Shown: positions 44,901-52,880 of the stretch, one piece after another
How positions within the stretch are numbered: the stretch's first letter is position 1
Layout: every line of letters starts with the position of its first letter
Assembly: GCF_010120595.1 (NCBI RefSeq)
Contig: NZ_CP038020.1
Coordinates: 1,302,001-1,366,000 of the forward strand
From: Streptococcus thermophilus
Lineage (GTDB): Bacteria > Bacillota > Bacilli > Lactobacillales > Streptococcaceae
DNA length: 64,000 nt
Reading direction: 5' to 3'
The notes under the pieces: model-generated
Told to the model about the DNA's origin: nothing
Database searches by the model: none
Seen by the model: the letters and a program-made list of their open reading frames with translations, nothing else
Translations under genes and position numbers: made by a program

Positions 44901-46184
44901 TCAAATACAGTAACGACTTATACCCCACCAACTCCAGATCCAGTTAAATCAATTACTGATAACTCTGGTGCAGACATTAATGGTGCGAAAACATTTGACC
45001 GTAACGTTAACTTCCATTTGACTACAGACTACAGCCCATACACGAAAGTAACAGCCTCAACTCTTGCGATTGCTAAGGGCTTTGCGATTATGGATGATGT
45101 TCAAGATGGTGCCTTTACTGTAAATGAAGATGGTATTACTGCAACAGCTACAGATGGTACAGATGTTAAAGACTTATTTACCATGTATCATGTTCTTTCA
45201 GATGAAGCTCGTACAGAAGCTATCCAAGCTATCTTGGACAATGCTAATCTTTCTCCAGTTGGAGAGTTCTATCTCTGGGTAGCTAAAGATCCAGCTAGCT
45301 TCTACGCAAACTATGTTAAACAAGCTAAGAACGTCACAATTGATCTTCCAGCACGTTTACTTGTTCCAGAAGGAGAAGTAGTTGAAAATGACTTCTACCA
45401 AATTGATTTTGGAAACAGCTATCAGTCTAATCTTGTTACTGTTGAAGTACCAGATGTGACCCCAGAAAAACACGCTTTGGATCAAAAAGATGATAACATT
45501 ATCTTAGATGATCAAACGGTTCAAATTGGTGAGTACATTCGTTATCTTCTTGATGGTGTAACTGTTCCAGTGAAACATGATACGTTGTGGCAATATGATG
45601 GTAAAGATAAGCTCGACATTGCACATGACCGCTATACTGGTAATTGGAAAGGTATTATCAAAGGAACTGAATATACAGCTAAAGAAGACCTCGTACTAAC
45701 CTATGATGTAACGCTTGAAGATGGGACACTTGTTAAAGCTGGTGATACTATCAAATCTGGTTCTAAGTATGCCTTTACCTTTGAATTTGACCAAGATACT
45801 AATAACGATTTTATCAAGAAGATTGTAACAGTAACTTGGGACGATAAAAAAGGTGAATGGGCATACAGCATTGATGAGGAATTTCTCCGTTCACTTGGTG
45901 TAGAGGGAACCTTCGATGCAGACTTCTACCTAGAAGTAGAACGTATTGCAGCAGGTGACGTTGAAAATACTTTTGTAAATATTGTGAATGGCAAAGAGAT
46001 GACTGCAAAAGTCACAACTCACACTCCAGAGCCACCACAACCAACTCCACCAGCTCCAAATACACCAGTTAAACAAGCTAGTCTTCCTTCAACTGGTGAA
46101 GCAAGTAGCATTCTTACAGTATTAGGTGGATTCCTGCTTTCTGGATTAAGTTTGGCAGGCGTTCGTAAACGTAAAGAAAACTAA
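41913..46184 (+). CDS. Antigen I/II family adhesin, LPXTG-anchored
   Basis: This 1423-residue surface adhesin opens with a YSIRK-like signal (FRKKKWAKGLVSGIALAGAVAF...VLADE). Helical Ala-rich A repeats of about 75-80 residues follow at about 230-480 (recurring LRKQNEAA, AHDKTKKASDATNADAD, VTVTTTEK), then a V-region lectin-like domain (about 500-770, YGRILDSTGVFKYANVGKGW). A short Pro-rich repeat block comes next (SARLTKTTVKPTEVKP, about 780-840), then C-terminal isopeptide-type domains, and LPSTG at about residue 1391 with membrane helix and RKRKEN. Antigen I/II proteins bind salivary glycoproteins, collagen and other cells. Those on ICEs can promote mating-pair contact and biofilm. Downstream of VirB2/VirB8-like genes it is likely part of mating. 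Confidence 0.92.
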   Translation: MTTNNTKGHGYFRKKKWAKGLVSGIALAGAVAFSSGAVLADEVTSPVTESEATTVVTQPESTNDNNAYAAQANTSTGTQPVAIDNSTVEAAVQTATETGVAVTKEATVDQGTDTNSTDLDASKADIKSDQEKQVKEIKAATQTQADNNAAYSEAQGAIDANNDFVEDAKGKHEKDTTVTVTTDGSTATDGSAAKNKQATEVAKKTLKGNQESVKTYELNKATYDATVAEAKTLNQAVESAANALKDKGVTVTTTEKVVTSVAEVEALRKQNEAAIASAEKQITLNTAILAAHDKTKKASDATNADADSKVTDLKEKGVTVNVTTTVVSSAEEAETLRKQNEAAATSAGNQVASNNAVLAAHDKTKKASDATNADADTKAKELQGKGVSVTTAEKEVSSAEEAESIRKQNADAVALAEKQVTSDNAILEAYNKTKKASDTTNADADAKVNELKGAGVVVTTSSKEVSSAEEAEKITSQNKSAYDQAKQKQADWQKKYDELQSKTGTEGYTKQVVLQALDLSASNPQATHGSSAAGSQIVGTRDIGSTTGSSGYGRILDSTGVFKYANVGKGWTTEIDYTNLKGLTVTTTDGQKHDISRIHRTFQLVNTGATGLNDVYIPNDPTEGFIVARNNGTGSYSDYMNFLVTDSYYYTVNGKEVVYSASQETPIALTYSSLNNNPIGREGARATGDGSSMVEINGSTVSVHGDQFAYSDNYNRQEETGLNWDTTDSAYQYKGAAIGVFTQGSSFTTEFVQWDGSADPAGQTYWFAINTRVVAPVVETPTSARLTKTTVKPTEVKPISASLIKTTVKPSEVEPVNVSIVKTTVDPVSPDPVSAELVKAKNPEKPTLELTKLADTKNQQVSVAYHDYKLSYKPTVTKTVTDTDKKNTDGATVAKNTPQVYTLDHDNIYANIKVGDTITIVDPLEAGATPVVAENEADAQAKGWTVNYDEIQETYTYTAVYQGKKLEAPTIKWVPIYDKSFYDNTYKVFKNDYEAFSNTVTTYTPPTPDPVKSITDNSGADINGAKTFDRNVNFHLTTDYSPYTKVTASTLAIAKGFAIMDDVQDGAFTVNEDGITATATDGTDVKDLFTMYHVLSDEARTEAIQAILDNANLSPVGEFYLWVAKDPASFYANYVKQAKNVTIDLPARLLVPEGEVVENDFYQIDFGNSYQSNLVTVEVPDVTPEKHALDQKDDNIILDDQTVQIGEYIRYLLDGVTVPVKHDTLWQYDGKDKLDIAHDRYTGNWKGIIKGTEYTAKEDLVLTYDVTLEDGTLVKAGDTIKSGSKYAFTFEFDQDTNNDFIKKIVTVTWDDKKGEWAYSIDEEFLRSLGVEGTFDADFYLEVERIAAGDVENTFVNIVNGKEMTAKVTTHTPEPPQPTPPAPNTPVKQASLPSTGEASSILTVLGGFLLSGLSLAGVRKRKEN
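42640..43340 (+). repeat. Tandem Ala-rich repeats in the adhesin gene
   Basis: About 3.5 coding units of roughly 230-240 bp; the segment coding HDKTKKASDATNADAD recurs nearly unchanged. Copy number could change by slippage or recombination. Confidence 0.8.
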
Positions 46185-46219
46185 TTTAGGTAACTGAAAA
46201 GCTCGTATATAACAAAAAT

Positions 46220-46258
46220 AGGCCACAAGAAGAATACGTTATACACTTGTGGCCTTTT
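46220..46258 (+). terminator. Terminator after the adhesin gene
   Basis: AGGCCACAAG/CTTGTGGCCT stem, 16-nt loop, then TTTTATTAT. It separates the adhesin from ssb. Confidence 0.85.
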
Positions 46259-46279
46259 ATTATCAAGGAGGTTAATAAC

Positions 46280-46714
46280 ATGCAAGCATTTATTGCACAA
46301 GGGCGAGTGTCAGATATTCCATCTGATGCAGTTGGTAGAACAGCTAATGGGCATGTCAGCTTTAAGTTTGATTTTGCCTGTGATTCTAGCTTAAAGGGGA
46401 ATGATGGAAAACCGTTGACGAGTTTCTTCCACGTGCAAGTTTATGGTAAACAGGCTGAAGTTATGGCACAAAGCTTATCAAAAGGTTCTCCAATTTTAGT
46501 TAACGGAGAAATTGTTCAGCGTTCTTATACGACTGAACAAGGACAACGTCGCAGCTATCAATACATTGCTCCAAATCAGCAGAATGGCATTACTTTCTTA
46601 GAAGGTAAAGAAGCGGCTCAAAGACGTAAGCAAGGAAACTTTAATACTTCTCAGGCATCAACTCAACCAACGTCGGCTTATCCAGAACCAATGGATGCAG
46701 ATGAACCCTTTTAA
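46280..46714 (+). CDS. ssb: Single-stranded DNA-binding protein, element-encoded
   Basis: This 144-residue SSB has an OB-fold (FIAQGRVSDIPSDAV, SFFHVQVYGKQAEVMAQSLSKGSPILVNGEIVQRSY) and ends in the acidic tip DADEPF, the site that recruits DNA-repair and replication partners (canonical DDDIPF). Element-borne SSBs coat the transferred strand in donor or recipient. It starts at the ATG behind AAGGAGG; an upstream in-frame ATG lies in the terminator region. It lies in its own unit between two terminators. Confidence 0.9.
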   Translation: MQAFIAQGRVSDIPSDAVGRTANGHVSFKFDFACDSSLKGNDGKPLTSFFHVQVYGKQAEVMAQSLSKGSPILVNGEIVQRSYTTEQGQRRSYQYIAPNQQNGITFLEGKEAAQRRKQGNFNTSQASTQPTSAYPEPMDADEPF

Positions 46715-46722
46715 ATAATGGT

Positions 46723-46760
46723 AAAGCATTCAAGGACTCACCTTGAGTGCTTTATTTTTT
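46723..46760 (+). terminator. Terminator after ssb
   Basis: AAAGCATTCAAGG/CCTTGAGTGCTTT stem, 5-nt loop, then ATTTTTTG. Confidence 0.85.
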
Positions 46761-46805
46761 GTAAGTGTGTTTTTGTGTCTAGATACATGATATAATAGAT
46801 TTGTT

Positions 46806-47963
46806 ATGAGAAGAAGATTGAAACCTATTGTTGTTTATGTATTCTTCCTGTTTATAATAGGTGGACTGATATTTGCGAACCATCAGAATAAAGTAACATC
46901 AGAAAGACGAACAGAAAAGAATGTGATAACAACTAAAAACAATAAAGAAAATCAAAAAACTAAGGTAGTTCAGAATTTATTAGCAGCTATGACTTTAGAA
47001 GAAAAAATAGGTCAGCTATTTTGGGCAAGAGTACCTTATGGCAACCAAATAGAGGATATTCAGACCTATCACTTAGGGGGGTACATTTTATTTGGTAAGG
47101 ATTTTGAGGGGCAATCATTAGAAGGTATTAAGGCGCTAACGGATAGTTACCAGTCAGCTGCTGAAATTCCACTGTTAATTGGATCTGATGAAGAAGGGGG
47201 AACAGTAACACGTATCAGTTCTATCCTAAACGCTCCTTTCCAGTCGCCAATGTCTCTGTATCAAAGTGGAGGGCTTCAGGCTGTTGTTGCTGACACTAAA
47301 ACGAAAGCAGAGACACTAAAATCAGTTGGAATCAATGCTGGTTTATTCCCAGTTGCGGATGTAGCAACGGATTCATCAGCTTTTATTTATAACCGGACAA
47401 TTGGAGAAGACGCCAAAACAACCGCTAAGTATGTCAAATCTGTTGTTCAAGAACTTGATAAAAATCAGGTTGGTTCCACCCTAAAGCACTTCCCAGGTTA
47501 CGGAAATAATGGGGATAGCCATACAGCAATCATTCGAGATGACCGTTCTTTGGAGGCATTGCGCCAATCGGACTTCTTACCGTTTGAAGCTGGGATTTCT
47601 GCTGGCGCAGATAGTGTTCTAGTTTCACATAATATCTTATCTAAGCTTGATAATGTACCATCTTCAATCTCACCTAAAATCAATAAGATCCTGCGAAAAG
47701 AATTAGGCTTCAATGGTGTTATCATGACAGATGATCTGGATATGGCAGGATTAGCTAACTTTGTTAATCAGGATGAAGCAGCTCATCAGGTGATTTCAGC
47801 TGGAAATGATTTGATCCTAGGTTCTTCTTACCATACGCAAATTCCATACCTACTAGAGAAAGTTTCCTCAGGTGAGTTATCTGAAGAACGGATTGATGAA
47901 TCTGTTAAACGAATCCTATCATGGAAATATGAATTGGGATTGTTATCAACTCTAGAGAAATAA
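46806..47963 (+). CDS. GH3 glycosidase (NagZ-like beta-N-acetylhexosaminidase), membrane-anchored
   Basis: This 385-residue protein has an N-terminal membrane or signal helix (IVVYVFFLFIIGGLIFANHQ), then a GH3 catalytic domain. It shows AAMTLEEKIGQLFWARVPYG, IGSDEEGGTVTRIS, the NagZ-type loop KHFPGYGNNGDSHT with the catalytic His/Asp pair, and the nucleophile aspartate in VIMTDDLDMAGL. It should cleave N-acetylglucosamine linkages, probably in peptidoglycan or glycans outside the membrane. Inside a conjugative element it may open the wall or modify the recipient surface. It has its own extended -10 promoter (TGATATAAT at about 46786-46798) and no neighbours in operon. Confidence 0.85.
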   Translation: MRRRLKPIVVYVFFLFIIGGLIFANHQNKVTSERRTEKNVITTKNNKENQKTKVVQNLLAAMTLEEKIGQLFWARVPYGNQIEDIQTYHLGGYILFGKDFEGQSLEGIKALTDSYQSAAEIPLLIGSDEEGGTVTRISSILNAPFQSPMSLYQSGGLQAVVADTKTKAETLKSVGINAGLFPVADVATDSSAFIYNRTIGEDAKTTAKYVKSVVQELDKNQVGSTLKHFPGYGNNGDSHTAIIRDDRSLEALRQSDFLPFEAGISAGADSVLVSHNILSKLDNVPSSISPKINKILRKELGFNGVIMTDDLDMAGLANFVNQDEAAHQVISAGNDLILGSSYHTQIPYLLEKVSSGELSEERIDESVKRILSWKYELGLLSTLEK

Positions 47964-48032
47964 AGAGAATATTTGGCAATATTATGTCACTATTAAAAAA
48001 AGTCAAAAAAGAATTATAGTTTTACTGAAATA

Positions 48033-48060
48033 CTGGGACAGTATGATATAATTATAATAA
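48033..48060 (+). promoter_or_regulatory. Extended -10 promoter before gene 48087
   Basis: TGATATAAT (-10 about 48044-48060) without a clear -35, 30 bp before the ATG of the 136-residue protein. Confidence 0.5.
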
Positions 48061-48086
48061 ATACATAATATACAAAGAGGTGAAAT

Positions 48087-48497
48087 ATGGCAGATCAAAC
48101 AATCATTAATTCAACTGTAGATGCTCTTAGAAGTGAAATTTTCGCCATTATCCAAGCTAATCATGAGTCCATTTTAACAACACTGAATGAGCTGAGTGTG
48201 CGTGATATTCAATATCCATTTGTGGAATCGAAGACTTTAGGTAGTGGCAATCAATTTATTTCAATGAATTTAACATTTGATGGTGGATATCATATTGGTA
48301 TTTCTAAATTTCACTTATTTGTTGGACAAGTACTTAATGATTTAAGATTGGAGCGCTCTAACGATTCTGGAGAGCATTTAGAGATAACTAACGATAGTAA
48401 TCAAGCAGTTCAACATTTAGGTGATTTTTTGTATGATTTAAAACAAATTGATTTTAATGCTATTTTGAATAGCTGGAAAGAACGTTATATCCGATAA
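48087..48497 (+). CDS. Hypothetical soluble protein
   Basis: This 136-residue protein (MADQTIINSTVDALRSEIFAIIQANHESILTTLNEL; later FHLFVGQVLNDLRLER) is mixed helix/strand with no signal peptide or known motif. AAAGAGGTG precedes the ATG. It is a single-gene unit between the GH3 gene and a terminator. No function can be given. Confidence 0.5.
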   Translation: MADQTIINSTVDALRSEIFAIIQANHESILTTLNELSVRDIQYPFVESKTLGSGNQFISMNLTFDGGYHIGISKFHLFVGQVLNDLRLERSNDSGEHLEITNDSNQAVQHLGDFLYDLKQIDFNAILNSWKERYIR

Positions 48498-48514
48498 CAT
48501 GATTTAATAGACAA

Positions 48515-48549
48515 AAATAGCACGTGAGATTAGTTCACGTGCTATTTTT
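48515..48549 (+). terminator. Terminator after gene 48087
   Basis: AATAGCACGTGA/TCACGTGCTATT perfect 12-bp stem, 7-nt loop, five T. Between this and the palindrome at 48667 nothing is recognised. Confidence 0.9.
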
Positions 48550-48666
48550 GGTTAGAGCTTTATGCCTATTTAAGTATATCATAAGGCTTGCTAATATACT
48601 AATTTTAAGACGTTTTCAACTTGTTTTGTGGGTATTTCTTTATGAAATGCTCTTAGAATGAGAGCT

Positions 48667-48686
48667 AAAAAGTTATATAACTTTTT
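48667..48686. repeat. GTTATATAAC palindrome 2
   Basis: AAAAAGTTATATAACTTTTT, identical to copy 1, 16 bp before transfer-promoter element 5. Confidence 0.8.
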
Positions 48687-48701
48687 ATACAACTTCCTAA
48701 T

Positions 48702-48743
48702 TTGTCCGCTTAACGCAGAAAAAGCAATTATCCCTTAGACTAA
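48702..48743 (+). promoter_or_regulatory. Transfer-promoter element 5
   Basis: TTGTCCGCTTAACGC at 48702, TTATCCCTTA at 48728, -10 TAGACT at 48736. It drives the VirD4 operon. The middle spacer (AGAAAAAGCAA) differs from the other copies, so the two blocks are conserved rather than the whole stretch. Confidence 0.8.
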
Positions 48744-48781
48744 TAGTGTATTCAAAATTACATCAGAAAGGATAATTGTTT

Positions 48782-49039
48782 ATGACAAGAAAACAAACAG
48801 ATGATCAATCAGATGAATTGATGGCTGAGTCTCTTCAGGTGGAAAACTATCTGAAACAGGGGAGAGGTTGTCATCGCTATACCGTTCAATTAGGAATTGA
48901 GCAGGGGATAAATTCCTATCTGGAAAGATACCAGCTTGCATCACCTCAATTAAAATTTAAAATATTCCTCTTTTCAAGTTTCTACGGTGAGAAAATCAAG
49001 CGTTTCTTAGAAGAAATCAGAGGTGAACGGTATGTATAG
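48782..49039 (+). CDS. Small protein before VirD4
   Basis: This 85-residue soluble, mostly helical protein (MTRKQTDDQSDELMAESLQVENYLKQGRG, FFSSFYGEKIKRFLEEIRGERYV-type end) has GAAAGGATAA as ribosome site. It overlaps the VirD4 start by 8 bp, so translation is coupled. It may be a coupling-protein partner or relaxosome adaptor; no family is recognised. Confidence 0.55.
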   Translation: MTRKQTDDQSDELMAESLQVENYLKQGRGCHRYTVQLGIEQGINSYLERYQLASPQLKFKIFLFSSFYGEKIKRFLEEIRGERYV

Positions 49040-52000
49040 TTGGATAGAGGCCATTTATTACACGCTTATTCAATTAGCCAAAGTCAATAGGTTCAATGCT
49101 CTCCTCCTAGTTAGTTTTGTAGGCTATCTGGGTTATCAGGGAATAAAAGTTGTGAGAGAACCACTTAGAAATCTTTTCCGGTTGATAAGAGGCTTGATAG
49201 ATGATAGAGAACTTTTCAGGGAACGTTTCATAAATAGGAGTGCAGAATTAGCTCATATCTTGAAGAATCGTCATGAAATTGACTGGAAGTCAGCTGGTAA
49301 AGTTAAGAGTAAACAGTTCTGGAATCTTATGAAGCGACTTATGACAGTTGTTCCTTCATTTTTATTCTTGCTGATTGGTAACCTTCTCTTCCGTCTTATC
49401 TATAAATTGCCCTTTGTGAAGCAAGACAGAAAGCGATTTGACAAGGAAATGAAGCCTCTGCTCTACTTCAAAAACTACCGTAGTTTTGTATTCATGGGTT
49501 TGGGCTTCAGTTTTATTGCTTTAATTTTGACGAACTATTTGGTAACTGTTTTAAGGGCAGCTATCCGCTTCCTTTATTTCTCACTCATGACATTGAGGGA
49601 TAGCAATCAAGTTGTCGTCTTTAATGTTGATAGCTTACTCATTCAGAATTTATTTAATGCTAGAGTATTTGTGATTGCACCGATTCTAGCAGTACCAATT
49701 TTTATTATTGGTTTAATCATTGCCTGGCGTTCAGCTTGGGTTAATTTTGAACAATATCGTGACTATAACCATAATGAGGAAGGTGATGACCGTTTTGCAA
49801 CTGTCAAAGAAATTCACCAGCAATATAAGAAAGTTCCCAATAAAACAGAAACTTATCCAGGTGAAGGTGGTGTACCAGTCCTACATGAGACGAGACCGAA
49901 TCTCACAGGTTTAACATTAGGTTCTCAAATGCTTTGGCAAAACCGCACTTTTAGCCGATATATGACGAATGCTGAAAGAGTCTTAGGGATTTATGCGAAA
50001 GCTTCAGGTGATTATTACATCGATGACAGCACCACTAATATGCTTGGTATTGGTATGACACGTTCTGGTAAAGGCGAAGGGCATATTACAACGACTATTG
50101 ATATCAATAGTCGTGCAGAAATTCAACCGTCGATGGTTCTTGCCGATCCAAAAGGGGAACACTATCAGTCATCATATAAAACCATGCGCCGACGTGGCTA
50201 TGATGTTAATGTCCTATCTTTCCAGAATATGGATTGGTCTATGTCTTATAACCCTCTAGCTCTTGCAATAGCAGCGGCCAAGAAAGGTTACTATGAAATG
50301 ACACAGACAAGGGTTAATGCGGTTGCTGAAGCAATTTATCGTAAAACGAAACCAGGTGTTGGCAACGGAAATGCCAAATATTGGGAAGATACCTCTATTT
50401 CGCTCTTTAATGCTATTGCTATGGCTCTCATTGACCGAGCTAATGAAACATTCAAGAATGGAGAAACGGATGCCTGGGACACGGTTACAGTTCGAAATAT
50501 CGCCAAATTCTTAACCGATTTGGGTTCTGAAGAAGTCTTTGTTAATGACTTTGGAGAAATCGTTGAGAATCCAGATCGAGAGCAACAAGTTAAGAAGAAA
50601 TCTAAAATCACGGTTTACTTTGATAACTTGCGTAAAATCAATCAGGAACAGTTTTCTAAGTTTAGAGATATGGCAGACCTTAACTTTAGGTCGTCTGACT
50701 TTGCTTCAGAAGAAACAAAAGGAAACGTATTCTCTAGTATGATGTCTGGTATTAATCTGTTCTTGCAAGATAACATTGCTAAACTCACGTCTAAAAATTC
50801 TATTGACCTAGAATCAGTTGGTTTCCCACGTCGCTTATCGGTTAAGTTTCGTTCAAGTTCTAATGTAGCTATGCGTAACGAATACGCTCATAAGACTGCT
50901 AAGGTAACAATTACCAGTCAATCGGCTTGGGGTAAAACAACTAGACAAGTTATTCACGTAGATGCTGCAACGGCTTTGATAGATGGTGAAGGTTATCTTA
51001 CCTATGTGATTGAACCAAAACTTCCTGATCGGTTCATAGTAACGATAGATTTCAACCATGAAAATAATGGTGATTCAGCTATTCGTAACAAGACCTTCCA
51101 ATTCTCAGCTGAGAAAGTCTATAAGAAGCGTGGTAAAATCATTGCGCTGGATGAATACTCTAGGAAACCTATTTTGGATTATATCAAAGTTACTGTTCTC
51201 AATGAACAAGATGATAACCTTCTCCAAGAAGAAGATATTGATTTGATTTATTCAGACAATCCTAAAGTGATTTACCTGGTAACACCACCAAACCGTACTG
51301 AATATAATAGTATTGTGTCGCTGTTCTTGGATCAGCTGTTTAATGCCAATTATGAGTTAGCTCTGTCAAATGGCCGTAAGTGCGTTAACAGGATTCTTCA
51401 TATCCTGGATGAGTTCACAAACATACCAGCAGTTCCTCATATGGATACTAAGATTTCTATTGGGCTTGGCCAAAACATTTTATACTATCTCTGGATTCAA
51501 AATCTGGAGCAGTTGACCGATAAATATGGTGAAAATATCGCAGCAACTATTCAAGATAACTGTTCGCTTAAAATCTATGTTAAATCTACCTCTAATAAAA
51601 CTAATGAACGCTTCAGTAAGGATTTAGGAACACGGACAATCACACGTCGCCGACGTTCTAGCAATATCTTAGATGAAGCTAACCCTAACGTGTCTATTGA
51701 AAATCCTAAGCAAGAATTGCTAACACCTACACAATTAGCCAAACTCCAGGAAGGAGAAGCGGTTATTCTACGTGGGGTTAAAGGTCGAGATAACGTTGGT
51801 CGTAAGGTAACGACAGATCCAATTTTCTTGCACGAGAAGACCAGCCTTCCTTACCGTTATATGTTCCTTCAAGATGAGTTTGATCACTCTATGACCTTGG
51901 CTGATATTCCAGTAAATAGTGAGCATAGAGAGCTTGATCTTCAAGATATAGCAGTAGGAGCACAAAGCACTTTTAATAAAATTATTGATTGGCGTACGGC

Positions 52001-52181
52001 ACTAACTGATCGTATGAGAAGTAACGGAGAACCTCCTCAATTAGCTACAAGAAAGCAGCAACCAAAACCTTTACCTCAAGCTCAGTTCACCTCTCCAGAT
52101 GAACTAACTCATGCTATTATTGCAGATGTTTTTGATGAAGAAGAGGAAGACGATATCTTCTTTGTAGATGATGTGATATAA
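49032..52181 (+). CDS. VirD4-type conjugative coupling protein (T4CP)
   Basis: This 1049-residue ATPase brings the relaxosome to the secretion channel. N-terminal membrane helices (about 15-35, 105-120, 155-180, 215-240) precede the motor domain: Walker A IGMTRSGKGEG (Gly341-Gly348), then ADPKGEHYQSS, VLSFQNMDWSMSYNPL and GNAKYWEDTSISLFNAIAMALID. Walker B is HILDEFTNIPAVP (Asp793-Glu794), with QNLEQL after it. Between about 600 and 740 lies an extra beta-rich segment (PRRLSVKFRSSSNVAMRNEYAHK ... KVTVLNEQDDNLL-like), unusual for VirD4. The acidic tail EEEEDDIFFVDDV may bind partners. The ATG at 49032 is preferred over GTG 49023 by ribosome-site spacing. Confidence 0.9.
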   Translation: MYSWIEAIYYTLIQLAKVNRFNALLLVSFVGYLGYQGIKVVREPLRNLFRLIRGLIDDRELFRERFINRSAELAHILKNRHEIDWKSAGKVKSKQFWNLMKRLMTVVPSFLFLLIGNLLFRLIYKLPFVKQDRKRFDKEMKPLLYFKNYRSFVFMGLGFSFIALILTNYLVTVLRAAIRFLYFSLMTLRDSNQVVVFNVDSLLIQNLFNARVFVIAPILAVPIFIIGLIIAWRSAWVNFEQYRDYNHNEEGDDRFATVKEIHQQYKKVPNKTETYPGEGGVPVLHETRPNLTGLTLGSQMLWQNRTFSRYMTNAERVLGIYAKASGDYYIDDSTTNMLGIGMTRSGKGEGHITTTIDINSRAEIQPSMVLADPKGEHYQSSYKTMRRRGYDVNVLSFQNMDWSMSYNPLALAIAAAKKGYYEMTQTRVNAVAEAIYRKTKPGVGNGNAKYWEDTSISLFNAIAMALIDRANETFKNGETDAWDTVTVRNIAKFLTDLGSEEVFVNDFGEIVENPDREQQVKKKSKITVYFDNLRKINQEQFSKFRDMADLNFRSSDFASEETKGNVFSSMMSGINLFLQDNIAKLTSKNSIDLESVGFPRRLSVKFRSSSNVAMRNEYAHKTAKVTITSQSAWGKTTRQVIHVDAATALIDGEGYLTYVIEPKLPDRFIVTIDFNHENNGDSAIRNKTFQFSAEKVYKKRGKIIALDEYSRKPILDYIKVTVLNEQDDNLLQEEDIDLIYSDNPKVIYLVTPPNRTEYNSIVSLFLDQLFNANYELALSNGRKCVNRILHILDEFTNIPAVPHMDTKISIGLGQNILYYLWIQNLEQLTDKYGENIAATIQDNCSLKIYVKSTSNKTNERFSKDLGTRTITRRRRSSNILDEANPNVSIENPKQELLTPTQLAKLQEGEAVILRGVKGRDNVGRKVTTDPIFLHEKTSLPYRYMFLQDEFDHSMTLADIPVNSEHRELDLQDIAVGAQSTFNKIIDWRTALTDRMRSNGEPPQLATRKQQPKPLPQAQFTSPDELTHAIIADVFDEEEEDDIFFVDDVI

Positions 52182-52191
52182 TAAGATAGAT

Positions 52192-52210
52192 AAAAAGTTA
52201 TATAACAAAT
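52192..52210. repeat. GTTATATAAC palindrome 3 (degenerate)
   Basis: AAAAAGTTATATAACAAATT: left arm and core match the others, right arm changed. It lies 11 bp upstream of the lipoprotein promoter -35. Confidence 0.65.
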
Positions 52211-52221
52211 TATACAAATTG

Positions 52222-52250
52222 TTGTCTGAGAGCCATATTTCTGATATAAT
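52222..52250 (+). promoter_or_regulatory. Sigma-A-type promoter of the lipoprotein gene
   Basis: TTGTCT (52222-52227), 17-bp spacer, TATAAT (52245-52250), 31 bp before the ATG. Confidence 0.75.
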
Positions 52251-52280
52251 GAAATCAATTTAATCAAGGAGAAGGTTGTT

Positions 52281-52763
52281 ATGAAAATGAAAAAATTTTT
52301 TAGTCTATTGATGTTAGGGCTTGCGCTTATTGTTCTAGCAGCCTGTGGTCAAAAGTCAGCTGAAGATATTATCAAAACAGAATTGAAAGATAGTTATACA
52401 GGGTATTCAGAACTTTCAGGATATGATAGCTTGATTTTCACTGGAGGGGGTCAAGAGCTTGAATTTGATAAGAAGAATCATAAATTGAAGTCTGGAGATG
52501 AAGAAGTTTATTATGAGGTTGTTGCTGAAGATAAATTACCAAAATCTATGAAGGGAATAATGGCATCTCATGAATCAGAATTAAAAGATAAACACTATTT
52601 TATTATTAACGTCGGATACCATAAAGATGATATTTGGGGTAAAGTAGGAGATCAGTTGTATGGTGTTGTTCTAACAGAAGGTGGTAAATCAATCAATATA
52701 TTTGAGTTTGAAACTGGATATACTAATGATGGTTATTTTAATTTCACAGGTGAAGCTAAATAA
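52281..52763 (+). CDS. Small lipoprotein of unknown function
   Basis: This 160-residue protein has a signal peptide and lipobox (LMLGLALIVLAACGQK, lipidated Cys at about residue 21), then a mature domain of about 140 residues (SYTGYSELSGYDSLIFTGGGQELEFDKKNHKLKSG). It would sit on the outer face of the membrane. It is a single-gene unit with its own good promoter between VirD4 and the VirB6-like gene. Elements often encode surface lipoproteins that block entry of a second copy; whether this is one is a guess. Confidence 0.75.
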   Translation: MKMKKFFSLLMLGLALIVLAACGQKSAEDIIKTELKDSYTGYSELSGYDSLIFTGGGQELEFDKKNHKLKSGDEEVYYEVVAEDKLPKSMKGIMASHESELKDKHYFIINVGYHKDDIWGKVGDQLYGVVLTEGGKSINIFEFETGYTNDGYFNFTGEAK

Positions 52764-52767
52764 GCAA

Positions 52768-52794
52768 AAAAAGTCTCGTTATGAGGCTTTTTTA
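52768..52794 (+). terminator. Terminator after the lipoprotein gene
   Basis: AAAAAGTCTC/GAGGCTTTTT stem (one G-T pair), 5-nt loop, T tract. Confidence 0.85.
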
Positions 52795-52807
52795 TATTTC
52801 CTATGAG

Positions 52808-52849
52808 TTGTCCGCTTAACGCAGGAATTTTCATTATCCCTTATGATGG
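52808..52849 (+). promoter_or_regulatory. Transfer-promoter element 6
   Basis: TTGTCCGCTTAACGC at 52808, TTATCCCTTA, -10 TATGAT at 52842. It precedes the VirB6-like and BRCT genes. The first gene starts only about 30 bp later. Confidence 0.8.
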
Positions 52850-52880
52850 AGGTATCTTATAAAGAAAGTAGGTACCTTAT

